Shown one piece after another: positions 1 to 13,500 of a stretch of 64,000 bases of DNA. Numbering within the stretch: the first letter of the stretch is position 1; the number at the start of each line of letters is the position of its first letter. The notes beneath the pieces are model-generated. The model was not told where the DNA came from and did not search any database. It was given only the letters and a program-made list of their open reading frames with translations. Both the position numbers and the translations under genes were made by a program. Source of the stretch: Uloborus plumipes (taxonomy: Eukaryota > Arthropoda > Arachnida > Araneae > Uloboridae); assembly GCA_038373865.1 (NCBI GenBank), contig JAXGGA010005848.1, positions 1 through 64,000 on the forward strand, read 5' to 3'.

Positions 1-1959
1 CGCAATGTTTGAGTCAAGATCAATGTTTATTTTAAATCAAAGTATATTATAGCCCTCGCTGCACGGGTTTATCTGTCACATGTCAAAACAAAGAAGGGAA
101 CAAAAAATAAAGAAAAATGACTTAACCAGTTACGTACTAAGCTTTAGAATTGTCAACACTTGGTGGAAGAGAAAACATTTATTTCTTCGGAGATGAGGAG
201 CGCAGTAAATCAACGCCTCCTAAATACTAAATTCCTACTGCTTTCTGGTTTTTAGCACAGAGAAAAATTTCTCCCTTGGTTCATAACGCACTGTCATCTA
301 TCGGAGTTTTTCGAAACAAGAGAAATTAACAACTAGGTTGGATGTCTAAATTTGAATTTAAAAATTAGCCAATCAAAAAAAATTGAATTGAAATATTGCT
401 TGAATTTATAAGCATAACAACGGATCATCGGGCTCAAAGTGGAGCCAATGACTTCCGTAGCGAAGCAAATGTAGTAGGCATTTAGTATTTAGGAGGCGTT
501 GAGTAAACGCCATCAGCAAATAAAAAGTTCTACATTGTCGAAGAGTTTATCGCAAGTTTTAGATTAAAATACATTCCTAACACTGAACAAACAACCAAGT
601 TTCACAAAAAAAAAAATGTTTCACCAGCGCTTGATTATTACAACTCTGCGTCTCATGTTTTTAATTGATTTTGAAATGGCCTCGTCCAAGAACGAATGCC
701 AACAATGTTAAGGTAGGCTATACATCTAAACAAAGGATTTTAGGAACACATATGTGTGGCTCCTTGTAAAACATAACTATCTGCGTGTAATTAATTTTGC
801 TATGCCTTAGCAAATTTATCCTTAGAAAAATGTACAAATTTTCAGCTGTTTGTCATTTTATATTTGTGTCATCCGTTGTAAAAGTGAAATTCCCCGATTG
901 CCAGCATCACTTAAAATCCTCTTAAAGTTTGTTTTTAGGACTTTAATTTCAAGAAACTTCAAGGTGAACTCACCAACCGTAACCCTCTAGCAGCGCCCTA
1001 GCTTCATCATTAAAGATGATCTAAAATTTCGTTTGTGGACGTCATATCTAAACAATTTCCGAGAGAAAACCTCCAGACCGCCCTATCGTAATATGTTTGA
1101 AAAACATCTACAATTGCGTTTTAAAAGTTTCCATTTCGAAAAATTGCCTGGCCTACCGCATCTCTCCTCTTACTAACATTGCGAAGCCTCGTGTAAAATT
1201 TGCGCTTTTGAAAAAACAATTTCGGAATTGTTTCCGGGGAAGAAGCCAGTGGCCCAACTCTTATCAATTTCAATGAGGCTAGTCTAAAATTTTGTCTTAA
1301 CTAAACTAATACTATTCATGATAATATCTTATTGAATGAGCAAGAGAATTGTGTGTGTACTTATTATCGCACACCAGCTTCTGACTTGAATTATTTAAAA
1401 GAAAGGTTCTGCAACTGGAATATTTTCAGCTTTTATTTAAACAGCTTGCCGTTATTGTAAATAAAAATTGATAATTTCTAGAGATGATCTCATCTGAAAA
1501 GAAGATTACATAATCATACAATTAAAATTTTGCCTGATATGAAAAGTCAAAAAAAAAAAAAAAAAAAGAGCATTTGACTATTCATGCATTTTTATGTTGT
1601 TTTACAAGAGTTTCAATAATTATATTTAAGCTCTAATTTCAATATAAAAATTAATGGGGATTTTTTACTTTCAGAAATCCCCAGTTTTGAGCTAGTTTTT
1701 ATTGTTCAAAATCTGCGGTGGCAACATTCCTCAGAACTATGTTTACATGTATGGATTTGTAATAGATTAGGAAACTCATTCATTAACTTCAGTATAATAT
1801 AGACGCGAAATGACGAAACAATATTTTAGGCAGCAGCATCCCCTTCAAAAATATTCTTTCAATCAAGGGAGGCTTTGGGCCCTCCACTGCTTCATTACAG
1901 ATTTATGCTTTAATGAGATGACAATGGCTTTCTTCAACTAGAACTGGTATAAAAAAACA
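1..1959. other. Non-coding, unassigned; contains a small inverted repeat
   Basis: No convincing coding sequence. A ~29-bp inverted pair lies at 211-240 and 472-500 (AACGCCTCCTAAATACTAAA type), probably from a small foldback or MITE. An A-run lies near 1551-1567. Confidence 0.5.
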
Positions 1960-2769
1960 AATCTGGTATGGACCCCACACTACTTCCTTTTACGTGTAAA
2001 TTTCTTAGTAGTTGCTTTAAGTGTTAAAAAAAGTGCTTGGATTGAGTAAGGTAACAATTCAAATATTTACTCCCCTAATCTACCACGAAACAATGCAAAA
2101 AATATTTTACAATGGTTATTTTTCTAAATATTGCTGATTTTAATATCATTTAGTGAATTTTTCGCAAAATATCGCCAATAGCGCCAAATTGAACCCAAAT
2201 TCAAAAAATAATTTTTTCGCCAAATTTGTCGCCAACTTGGCGATATGTCGCCAACTTGGCGTCAAACACTTGGCGACCAAAAGCTTGGTGACATGTCGCC
2301 AAGTGTCGGCGCCAATTCATATCACTTGAGTCTGTATTGAAATTAACATTGATTTACCCCAAAAAAGGGGTAAAAGACCCCTTTGGGAACATTCGAATGC
2401 AATCACAAGGGGAGGTGCACAACTAGACCCCCCTAAGAGCCTACATACCAAGCTAGAAGTTTCTACGGCATATAGTTTTTGAGTTATGCGAGCCACATAC
2501 GCACATACATCCGCACATACACCCGCACATACATCCGCACATACGTACATACAGACGTCACGAGAAAACTCGTCGTAATTTACTCGGGGGTGGTCGAAAT
2601 TGATTTTTCGGCTGTTTGTATGTTGTTAGGTACATATGCACGTGCTGACAGGTCGAAAAAACTACGCGACATTCATTCAGGGGTGAGCAAAATCAAAATT
2701 TAGACCGAAATTTGAGTGAAATTTTTTTCGTGATCACAATACTTCCTTTACTACGTAAAAGGAAGTAAT
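1960..2769 (+). repeat. Interspersed repeat family B, copy 1
   Basis: Matches the reverse complement of 43354-44064 over its length. It begins ATCTGGTATGGACCCCACAC, contains clustered palindromes of the CGCCAACTTGGCG type (2215-2312) and a CACATAC minisatellite (2497-2550), and ends in the imperfect palindrome ACTTCCTTTACTACGTAAAA / GGAAGT. The short reading frames across it are repeat-derived. Class not determined; the terminal hairpin would fit a Helentron-like or foldback element. Confidence 0.75.
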
Positions 2770-3383
2770 AAACCTGAGCAAGAGAGAAACAGAAAATCTA
2801 TGGTTTGTGTAACAAATTATAAAACATTTATTTCTCTAAAAATAATAAAAATACAAATGTTTTTTCATGATATAATTTTAAAAACAGTATAGTTTCACAT
2901 AAGTAAGAAAAACCATTTTTAATAGACCTCATTTTTTTACATTACATATAAAAATAGAACAGCAACAAAACATTAAAAATTCAAACACTAAGAAAAATTC
3001 ATTTTTCTCTGAAGTAGAGTGTAAATTCTATATGAGATTCAAGATTGCAAATGATATATATGAGATGACTTGAGTTTGAGCAATCATAGTTATAAAGACA
3101 TATATTCAAAAGATACTATACAAACGAAATATTTTTCAATTTAAAGAAAAAATATACATATAAAAATTGTAGAAACTGCCATAATAGAATTGGCAAAATC
3201 CCCAATACATGTTATATGCAGTCTGTCCCTATTTAACCTGCAAGACCTCTATTTTCGCAACCGTTATACCCAGGTGCAAACTTCCAATTACAAAAATGGA
3301 CGAAAAGATGCAGAGTTAAGACCATTAAAAGTAAGAAATGAAAAATAAAATTACTGAAAACATTTTTTTAGAAAGCTATATGG

Positions 3384-3475
<92 letters not shown>

Positions 3476-4233
3476 GAGGGTGTATTTAATTCTTGCCACA
3501 TTTTAGTAATCATAACTGATTTCGTACGGAAAATATATCACAGATGTTATATTCTTACAAAAAAAGTCAAGTACATCTTTTAAATTTAAATAGCACTTTT
3601 CAAGACTTTAATTGCTGGTCAAGATTCTCATTCACGTATATTAAAGAAGATGTTAACGGCATCTTGACCTCTTTTCCATTTTCGTAAATATTAAAGTATT
3701 CAATAAATTAACATTTACAAAAAGAAAGAAAACCTAATTTTTCCTAAACAATGATTTAATGAGTAAATACCCCATTAAATATTGTGAGAACAACAAAAGA
3801 TAGTTTTAATTCCCTCTCTTTTATAAATTTTAAAAAATGATTTGAAGTAGTTAGAAAAACGATTGTTAAGCTATGTGTATAAAAATTACAAACATTCAAA
3901 TGTAGAAAATATTCAACTTTTAAAAAAAGATGGAGACTTTTTTTGCTCGACTCATAGACATTTAGAGGATTTGTCATCCCCTGAATATAATAAAACTATA
4001 TAAATGCATATAAATATAAAAATATATTAAATACATAAATCTCCTTTTTTGTAAACTCTGGCTAATACAGATTGTATTCAAAGACTATGGATAACTTTTG
4101 CTATATTTTGGTTATTGCACTATTTACAACATCTTGTTTGTAAATGCAAGTCACAATTATAATGAAATGAATATTGATTGCAACAGCCACTAAAAGAGAA
4201 AAAATAAAACAGAATGTAAATTCATTGATTGAA
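2770..4233. other. 3' flank / possible 3' UTR of IL-17R-like gene
   Basis: AT-rich, no coding sequence. On the minus strand ATTAAA occurs at 3760-3755 and AATAAA at 2832-2827; either could end the receptor transcript, but I cannot tell which. It includes the TA microsatellite listed separately. Confidence 0.4.
3386..3475. repeat. (TA)n microsatellite
   Basis: About 45 TA units with a single TG interruption near 3461. The Tyr-Ile-repeat reading frame over it is an artefact. Confidence 0.95.
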
Positions 4234-4548
4234 TCATACTTTCACATCTGTATGAATGGTACTATTTAGATCTTTAACTTTGTGATTATTAAATTGTGCC
4301 AAGAATCTAGCTCGAAGAAGTTGTTGGGATTTGGGATTTTTGCAACGACTCATGTTAAGGCACAGGTCTATCACATGCTCAGGAATTTTGTACCTCTCTC
4401 CTGGTACAATATGCTCAAGCCTACTTGTCTCTGGTACTAAGTCGTCAAACCGAACCACGAAGATATTATGGTAATCTAAAAGTGTTCTGAGGCGATCTGC
4501 ATCTAATGAGACGATAGAGTCATAGAATATGCTATCTTCAATTATATC
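4234..4548 (-). CDS. IL-17R-like exon 13: C-terminal SEFIR and tail
   Basis: 315 nt including TGA at 4236-4234. Encodes DIIEDSIFYDSIVSLDADRL, then FVVRFDDLVPETSRL and ERYKIPEHVIDLCLNM, matching the final strand and helix of SEFIR domains, followed by a ~38-residue polar tail. Acceptor TTTATTGCAG. The intron before it is 8.1 kb and holds three nested transposons. Confidence 0.85.
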   Translation of the reverse strand, partial: DIIEDSIFYDSIVSLDADRLRTLLDYHNIFVVRFDDLVPETSRLEHIVPGERYKIPEHVIDLCLNMSRCKNPKSQQLLRARFLAQFNNHKVKDLNSTIHTDVKV

Positions 4549-7500
4549 CTGCAATAAATACGCACAAATTAATGTTTAAGAACAGTAACATATTATTGTA
4601 ACTGTCACCTACTGTAAATATTCTTTTTCTACAAAGTTGTCTTTATAATGTTATGCAACAGCCAAAAAAAAAAAAACATTTCCAATTACTGCAAGCATAT
4701 ATTTTAATAGGTATAATATGTTATATGCCTTTTAATCTGTATTGCTGAAAAATGGTGTTAATTGTAGTGCAATAATAGGAAAACAACAAATACTTCAGGA
4801 TTAAGTGCATTTAGTGCCAAGTTCTTAAAATAAATAAATTTTAAAATATTGTACGGTAAAAATACAATAGCTATTTCAGGTAATTAATAAACATTTTCAA
4901 AGTAACATAAAAATAATAAATGTCATTTTGATCATTCACTTGATTCGCTTGTAAAATATACTCCATTCGATTTCAAAACATTTAATCCATTTTAATTAAG
5001 AGTTGGAACAAAATGCAATGGGGGGGGGGGGTACCACAAGTTACAGGGTATCCGCTCAACCTGGACTTTTCAATTCCATGACTTTCCCAGACTTTCCATG
5101 ACTTTTGCGAACTATTTTCCATGACTTACTATTTTAACTATTTCATTTGACACTGACATCAAAATAGAGCATAAATATCAATATAGAGTGTAAGACAGTG
5201 TACCTTTGCTTTTAAAAAATATTCTTGTTCTCTGCAATGCGAATTAAAAAAATAATTTAACAAAATATATTTGAAAGATCACGTGCAACAATTTTTTGAT
5301 TAAAAAAATGAGTACCTACAAGGATGTAGCAGCATTTAAAAGCCAAAATAACTTAGTATCCCGCAAAACTGCAGTATGAAATATAAAAATGAATAAGCAT
5401 CACATGCTATAAACAAAAAAAAAAAAAAAGGAACACATACTTTGAAACTCTCATAACCAGAACCATTGTTGTTAAAGACTTTTGTTAACAAAATATTACA
5501 TGTGTTTATTTAATACACTATTTATATACAGCTGTTAAAATAAAGAAATATGAATATGATAGGGGGTATGAGAATTAGGCACTGTAACAAAAAAAAACGA
5601 TTCTTACCATGAAACACAGCAACCGGAAAACCACATCCACTTTCATGAAAATACATTAACCTCTAAAAGACGGTGAGGGGGAATGACCCCCGAAATTATG
5701 AGCCCTGGTCACAAGTTTTATTTCAGTGTTTTTCAATACTTCATTAATATAACCCTCTATATTTTCCACTGTTCTCTGTTTATAGTAGATAACCCGGACT
5801 CTAATGTGCCTTTTATTAATTTTGACAAAGTTTTATTTCAATATTTAGATTTTATGCAAACCTTTGTCTGGAACTACGTAGTAATATAACAGTACAATAA
5901 AAAATAAAAACGTGTATCAGTATTGGAAAACTCCAGTAAACAAGACTTACTTAAATATAAATAGAAAAGCATAAATTAAAATGTTACAAGAAATCTTGCG
6001 CGCTAAAATTAATATTGACTGCTACATATCTTTGAAAAGAGTATTTTTAAAAATGATTTTGTTCTTTTGCAATTTAACATAAGAAAAATGTAAACAAATC
6101 AGTGACCTGAAGTTCCTGAAGTCAGCAATTCGTTTGATTCCAAGCTGAATAGATTTTAGAAAGTCCACTGTATTAAAGTATAAATACTTTAAATTTTGTT
6201 CAAATTTTTACATATTAAACTCGAATTTTTTTCGACTCGAACACGTCAAACCGCATAATCCTCAACGTTCTTCGCATGGGTGCAAGTTTAGTGATATGTT
6301 CAAGACGGAAAATATTTTGAGCGCCCCCCCCCCCCCATGCTACTTAGATGATTTGTTTTTTTTTTTTTTTTTTTTGCAATTTTTGAACATTTGTGCTTAA
6401 TTTGATTTTTTTTTGTAGCAATGTGAGCCTTTTTTTAGGTGAAGCATTTCAAGCATTTTGTTATATGTGTAGCAAAGGGGGGGGGGGGGTCTCCTTCGCG
6501 CGTTTTCTACATCGTGGCTCCGAAAACGTAAAATTGAATGAATGTCAATAATATGAACGGGGGGCTCCCCCGGAGTTTTTGAAAAAAAAATCCGAAATAC
6601 CGTATATACTCGCGTATAAGTTGAGAAATTTAGTCCAAAAAATGAAGTATAAAGTTAGGGGGTCGACTTATACGCGGAACAGAATTTCTGAAAATTTTTC
6701 CCGAATAACTCTTGCAAAAAAAACACTCAAAAACGATAAGATTTTTCCGATTCAGTCTAACTATTTTAAACAGAAGCTAAAGAAGTAAATACTCATACAT
6801 TCTACTGTATTTTTGCATGGTTTGATTGTGAAATAAAGAACAAATAATTACAATAATCGGACTGACGGAGCGAAAATTGCGGAAATTGCCGTATTCGCGA
6901 ATTTTCCGATTGATGGTGTTTATATATTTAAAACAGAATATGATACAGCTACATAGCAAAATTTTGTTAGTAATAATGCAAAAAAATAACAACAGATAGT
7001 AAAAATTGTAACCGCAAAATCGAACCCTTACAAAAAAACCGCGATCGTAAAATCGAATCCTTTACAACAGTGGTTCTCAACCTTTTTGTGGCTAACGCCC
7101 CCTTTACGAGTGAAATTTTTTCCAACGCCCCCCTTTCTATTAAAGGTGAGGGGGCATGCGAAAAGAGTTTTAAAGTTTAAAATAATTTCCCTCCAGAATT
7201 TTGTACAATGGTTAAACAAGATATATTCTTCCTCATTAGTCATTATTGAAATTAAAATGAAGAATAAAAATAAAAAACAAACCTAGAATTGTAAATATTT
7301 TATTTTTAAAAGAATAATAATAAAATAAAATGAAACAAAATACAAATAAACAAGCAAAAAAAAATTTTACACAAAAAATGAAGGAAACAATTAAATGCAA
7401 TAAGAATAAACTAGCAAAGCATTCTTTTTCTCATTCAAAATATGAAATCAACATTCAGAAATATATGTTAGTGAGATATTTGTTTTTGGTGGTTTAAAAC

Positions 7501-10500
7501 CAGTTTCCTTAGGGTCGGTTTAATATTTTTTGTAAGGTGAAGGCGCAAGTCTCCTCTTGGGACGATTTGGTGTCGATTTCTCTGCTTTGTAACTTAGTCG
7601 GTGACAACAATGAATCCTCATTCGACGAGGTAGAAATAGGGGAAGACGATTAAAATTTTTTTGGTGATAGCTCACAGTCGAGGATAAAGGCTGCTAATGT
7701 CTCTTTGCAAAAAAATCCTGTAAGATTTTTAACATTCTGGAAACCAGCTATTCAAGTTTCAGTGGTTGAAAGTTCCACCAATTCTTATTGATACTGAACA
7801 TCAGCTGTCTCAATATTTTCAAAAGGGTTCATGAGCCATTGAGGAACGTTGAGAGAGAAAAATATCCTCAAAACACTCAGAAGTATTTGTGCAAAGACTG
7901 CAGATGTTGACAAAAACGTGAGCATCATCGAAGGAGATTTCAGTAAAAATAAACCAAAATGAAGTGAGCAAAAACCAAAGTTAAAATACTGAGGTCAAAC
8001 AAAAAAGTCAAAGTGAGCTGGCACTCTAAGTATTGCAAATACGATTGCCAGGTAAAAATTTAGCAAAATAACCAAACCGAGGAAAATAGCCAAATTGAAC
8101 GAATGCCCCGAACCATTGAGATATTTTGGATATCTTTAGGGTAGGACTTACTTTCTCATAGGTACTGAGCTAACTTATGAGAACATGGTAAAAGAAAATT
8201 AAGAAAGTTAAAAAACAAAATCGATGACGTTTAATGTTCTGCCAAAAACACTATTTTTGGGAGACCCTCGAATGCAATTGTGAATCTTTTTTCCAGTATT
8301 TTGAAATCCATTAACTTTCGGCAATAATAATTGAAATCTGATATCCTAAACGGGCAATGTTCAGTCTGAAAACCAGTTTCGTTTAGCAACAATCAAAATA
8401 GGCGACTGAAACTTGAGGGCTTAATATGACCATTTTCACCTGCAGATGCAGGATGGTATTTTTACATGCATGATAATTACTAAAAAAAAGGCATCATTAA
8501 ATTTTTTTTACAGCTATTGGAAATTACACTGTTGTGGTAAAAAGAATCTATCAACAGTTTGGCTAAAAAATAACCAAATGATGGTGTGACTAATGCTTTT
8601 GAATTTTACCTAGCTATGTGTCATCAAAATTAGATAAATTGGCTAATATTAGGTAAAACCATGTAACCCTGATTGCAACTGCGATTTATTGCAACAGTTC
8701 TTCATTAGGGAAAGCTGGACCGTAGAGAGATGGCGGGTGACCTTGAAGTGGAAACGAACCGCTTTACTTTGTAATAGGTAGCATCAGAGAGATCACGCCG
8801 GAAGTAAAAAGTTTAACGTACGAGTGAACAAGAAATAATTTTTGACGCTGATTCTTCCTATTTCAAAATGAAAGAGGTCCGTTTCCACTTCAAGGTCATC
8901 CGCCATCTCTCCGTAGACAAGCAACAACATTCTCTCAAAATTATCGGACGAAAAAGATCACGAAAAAATCAAATCGCTACAAAAGAGAGAGAGAGAGAGA
9001 AAAGGAAAAAAAGATAAGCAAAATAGCTAAATTATTTTAATAAAAAAACAGTCACTCCCGAAAAACATTAGGAAATAAGTAATTCCAGAGTGCATAGTTT
9101 ATTTTATCTTCGACACAATTAATTCAAGTTGGATTCCTGATTCAATGCAAAATTCAATTTTGATTTTTAAAATTAAAATAAATTCTAACACATTTATTGT
9201 CCTCTGATCTCCAAATTTTCCCACCACCCCCCTATCGCCCAAAATATACCCAGCGCCCCCCTACTGCCCAAAACATGTTCACCGCCCCTCAGCGCCTTTC
9301 CACCGCCCACAGGGGGGCGGTACCGCCCCCGTTGAGAACCACTGCTTTACAACAACCGCGATCTCACAAATGAACCCTTTTCGTGAAAAAGAATAACAAT
9401 CATGCTATTTTCAACACAAGAATGCTCACTGCATTTCATTTTCCTTCTTTTTAAAACTTTTTTTTTTTTTTTTTTTTCAAAAAATCACAGGGAAACGTTC
9501 CCGGATCGGTCCCGATTTACAAAAATCGCGATCGCAAAAATGAACCCTTTTTGAGAAAAAGAATAACAATCGTGCTGTTTATAACACAAGAATGTTCAGT
9601 GCATTTCATTTTCCTTCTTTTCAAAATGTTTATATTCAAAAATCGCGACAAAACGTTCCCGATCGTTTCAAAAAGTGCGGTCTCGACTTATACGCGGGTT
9701 TTCGATTTTTCCCGATTTTCTTTCAAAAAGTAATGGGGTCGACTTACACGTGAGATCGACCTATACGCGAGTGTCGGTACGCGATTGTCGGTCATTTTGA
9801 TAATGTAAAGGGAAGGAATGGGATTCAGAGTCTTCTTTGGAGACTCGATTCCGAAAGCGAAATTCAGACTATAGCAAAAAAATATGAGAAAGAAGAGAGT
9901 TGAGGATTCTCGGAATTATTTTGGAATTAAAGCTCCAAAAGTTGAAATCTGCACTGTTAAAAATTTTCCTGAAATTTTACGGTAAAAGGTACTGGCATCC
10001 ATGTTGCCAGTAACTTGTGCCGTAAAAACTTTTCGAACTGTAAAATTTTCCGGTAGAGAAAACGAGAGTTAAAAAGCGCAAGATGCGAACGATAAGGACT
10101 GAACCCAGGACCCAATTTTTACACACTGCTTTCTCATCCACTATACCAGATGAGACACAATAAGGGAGCGTAAATAGAGTATCATATGCCTCGCACAGTC
10201 AGTCACGTGGTGATCAATTGGCGCTGCAAACGCAATTTTTTTATTGGTACAATTTACTGTAAAAATTTCCTATATTGTAAACGCTACATTTTACAGAAAC
10301 ATTTACCGTAAAAGTTTCCTGAATTTTTAACTGTGGGTTCGTACACACTTCATCAAAAAAAAAAAAAAAAAAATCCGAATGGTCCAGAAGAAAATCCAAG
10401 GAGCATAAAAAGTGTCAATCAGCAAAAACCGTAATCGCAAAAGGAATAAATCCTTTGAACGAGATCGCACGTTGCAAAACACAAAAATAAATGAAAGCAG

Positions 10501-13500
10501 CAATACCATTTTTCAAAACCTCACCGACTTATTTCTTTTTTATTTTCAGTTTGGCTCTGTACAAAAAATATGCTAATGGCGCTCTTTTTATGATGTATCA
10601 GCTCATGAGGCGGTGCGACATTGACATTTATGCGGCGCCGCAGCGAGACTGACTATATTGGGCGCCAATTATTCTTTATATTCAGTAATCAAAACGTAAT
10701 GATTTCTTTTTTTAACTTGGTACTCTTTCGAATATTTATTAATTTTTAAAAGAAACACAAGAGGAACTGAAGATTTTCCCATTCAGGCGATGAATTTTTG
10801 GAAAAATTCATTGAGTATAAATTCTTTAACCCCCTCCCGCCCAGGGGGGAATTCGAAATGTCACGCCCGCTTCAATTTTGAAGATATTTCCGAAACTCTT
10901 TCCCACACCGACTGTCTAATTCATTGTTTTCAAAACTTCTTTTTTGGAATTATTTTATCAGAGCCCACCTCTCCCCACATTACTAACGATGACATAAATG
11001 TTTTTAAATTTTTAGAGGAGAAATCCCGAATCATCACAGTGCACCGACTTAAAAAAAAAAAAAAAAATAATAAATAAAAAAAAATGAAAAAAAAAAAAAA
11101 ACAATTTTACGAATCTGTTTTAGAATTTTTTTCAGAGCTTTTGTCGAATATTGCGACAAAAGATAATAAATTTTCAAATGGAGACAGAAGAAGCTTAATT
11201 AAAAACAGAAAATAGTGAGCAACTCCAGGTCTACATCAATCAGGTGCAGTTATAGTACGATAGTAACAGCATAGCTACTTGAAAGAAGTTTCACTGCGCT
11301 GCTTGATGCTGAAAGCCACGCCTCCAAAACTGGTTCACGGCAGCAAGTTGCATAACAAAACAAAAACTGTAGAAAGTTCAGAGTTCGCGAGATTCGGCCA
11401 GGAAAGATGTAAATCAAATATATTTACAGCATTGAAGTTAAATGCGTGGATGGATTGGGATAATGATTGCAACAAATGATTTTTTTTAAACATTGAGAAA
11501 ACAAATTTCTTATGAATTAAAAACTGAAGGAAGTCATTAAATTTCCTTTCCGTCCCGAGCTCCGTCTCGCCAATTTCGTCAAGACGGAAATCCGTCTTGA
11601 GACGGAAGGTCTTGCATCCATGGTTCTTCGCGCGGTCAACAAAACAAACAGAATGCATCAAGAGGTCACGTGCTCGTGCCATCCAATCCGATGCGACTTA
11701 AGTAAAATTTCTATCCCAGGATAGAGGCGCTCGTCTCGCACAAGTCAGATGACGGAGTCCGCGCACATGCGCAGTTACACAAAGTTCGCCGCTCACGGTT
11801 TTAACGTTGAGAATTCATCTGATTGGTCAACACAATGCAACTTGTTGGAAAGTGTAATTGACAAATCAGATTGCACACAATAACGAAGTAGAATGACGGC
11901 GGAAGTGTTTTCGTTCTTCCGAGATCGCGGGGAAAATTTCAATCGGTCCGGAGCGCTAAAATCCATGATAAACAGTCAGTTTCCATGACTTTTGGACATT
12001 TTTCGCTGAAATCCCTGACTTTCCATGACCAATTTCGATCATATTTGAAATCCATGACTTTCCCTGACTTTCCATGACTTTCCATATGCGCGGACACCCT
12101 GAAGTTAGTACAGCACATACTAAAGCTTGGGACTAAAAAAATTTGATAGTGGCTAGTAAACCCATAAAAAAGTGAGTAGCCTATTTGGCGTTGCTGGTGG
12201 CCGCTTTATACCAAGTTTCAAAATTGTAATCTCACTTTACTTTATTCTGCATATAGTAATATTACTCTATGTACTTGCATATATTTTAACTACATTACTA
12301 TATATAAAAAAAACTAAAAAAAAAAAACTTACAAACCTTTTCTAAAAAGAAAATTATTTATTTTAAAATCCAAATAATAAGACATTATTCAAATTAAACG
12401 AAACTAAACGCACTTACATACTTGAAGTTCAAAAAACATTTCCTTTAATTTGCTGATTAAGCATAAATTTGGTCATCTTTGACTATTTTTCCAACAAAGT
12501 TTCATTGCATTTTCTAGATTGAAATTATGTATTTAGATGTTTTGGATCCAATTTAATAGTGGCCACCAGTGACAATGTTAATGGCCATTTTCTTTTCATA
12601 ATCGACACAATGCATCAGCAGTTTGTAGTCGCAAAAAAATAATTTTTTGTCGCCACTGGTGCAAAATGTCCTTACCAAACTTGTGTAAAAATGATCCAAA
12701 TTTTGTTTAAAACTTTCCAACATATAAGGAGCATATAAGTCATACATATTCTTAAGATTAAACAGAAACAGAGAGAAAAAAAAACAAGAAAGAAGTCAAA
12801 ATAACTGTGTAACTTCAAGAAAAAAGAACAAAATTAGCTTTTCAGCTCAATAAAAATTTAACAAACGTTGGAAAAACGCAAGAGAAAGCTAATCAATTAG
12901 TCTGTAATACCAACAAAAAACAGACAATACCTCAGAGTTTTTAAAATATTGAAACTATAATATCATTAATATGTATAGCTTCCTAAAAATTTTCTTATTA
13001 ATGAAGTTATTCTTTTTTTTACTAACTCACCTCATCAACTTTGCTATTTCTATTCTTAGTAACTTTTCTTGACTCAACAATTACTATGCGCTTATTAGAT
13101 GTATATTCTTCTTTTCGATCAGACCGCTGATACTCCAGTAAATCCGTCAACCACTGTCTTCTACTGACGAGAATTTTTGGCAGCTCATCTTCAATGAGAA
13201 TGCTCTCAAAGAACAGGGATAAAAAATCTTTCAGAACCTTCACTTTCTGAGTTGTTTCATCATCATGAGAATGCAGAATATAGACTTTTATGGCTTTCGT
13301 GAAACAGTTCAATGAATCGACTTCTACTAAAACTGAAAGAAAAAAGCAAAATGGTAACTATCATACATAATGTATTAATTTTTTTTAATTTTACATTATA
13401 TTTCCTTCCAGTAGCATAAATAGCACAATGCTGCAATGTGCATCTCAGATTCCTGAGAAAGTTTGCAGACTATTTTTAACTGAGCAAGAAACAACCTACA

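Larger units (their letters stand above)
5044..12101. mobile_element. 7.06-kb composite DNA transposon in intron 12
   Basis: Ends CAGGGTATCCGC and GCGGACACCCTG form a short terminal inverted repeat. Both ends carry several sub-terminal copies of a CCATGACTTTCC motif, in the style of hAT sub-terminal repeats. The flanks are a 6-bp direct repeat AAGTTA (5038-5043, 12102-12107); hAT elements usually give 8 bp, so the superfamily is not certain. At least two later insertions (6600-9777 and within it 7068-9344) and a MITE (9952-10335) lie inside. Open frames at 10790-11077 and 11279-11682 are short and unrecognised. Confidence 0.65.

Noticed and set aside
3338..3583. Plus-strand ORF with Tyr-Ile repeats
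   Set aside because: Translation of the TA microsatellite.
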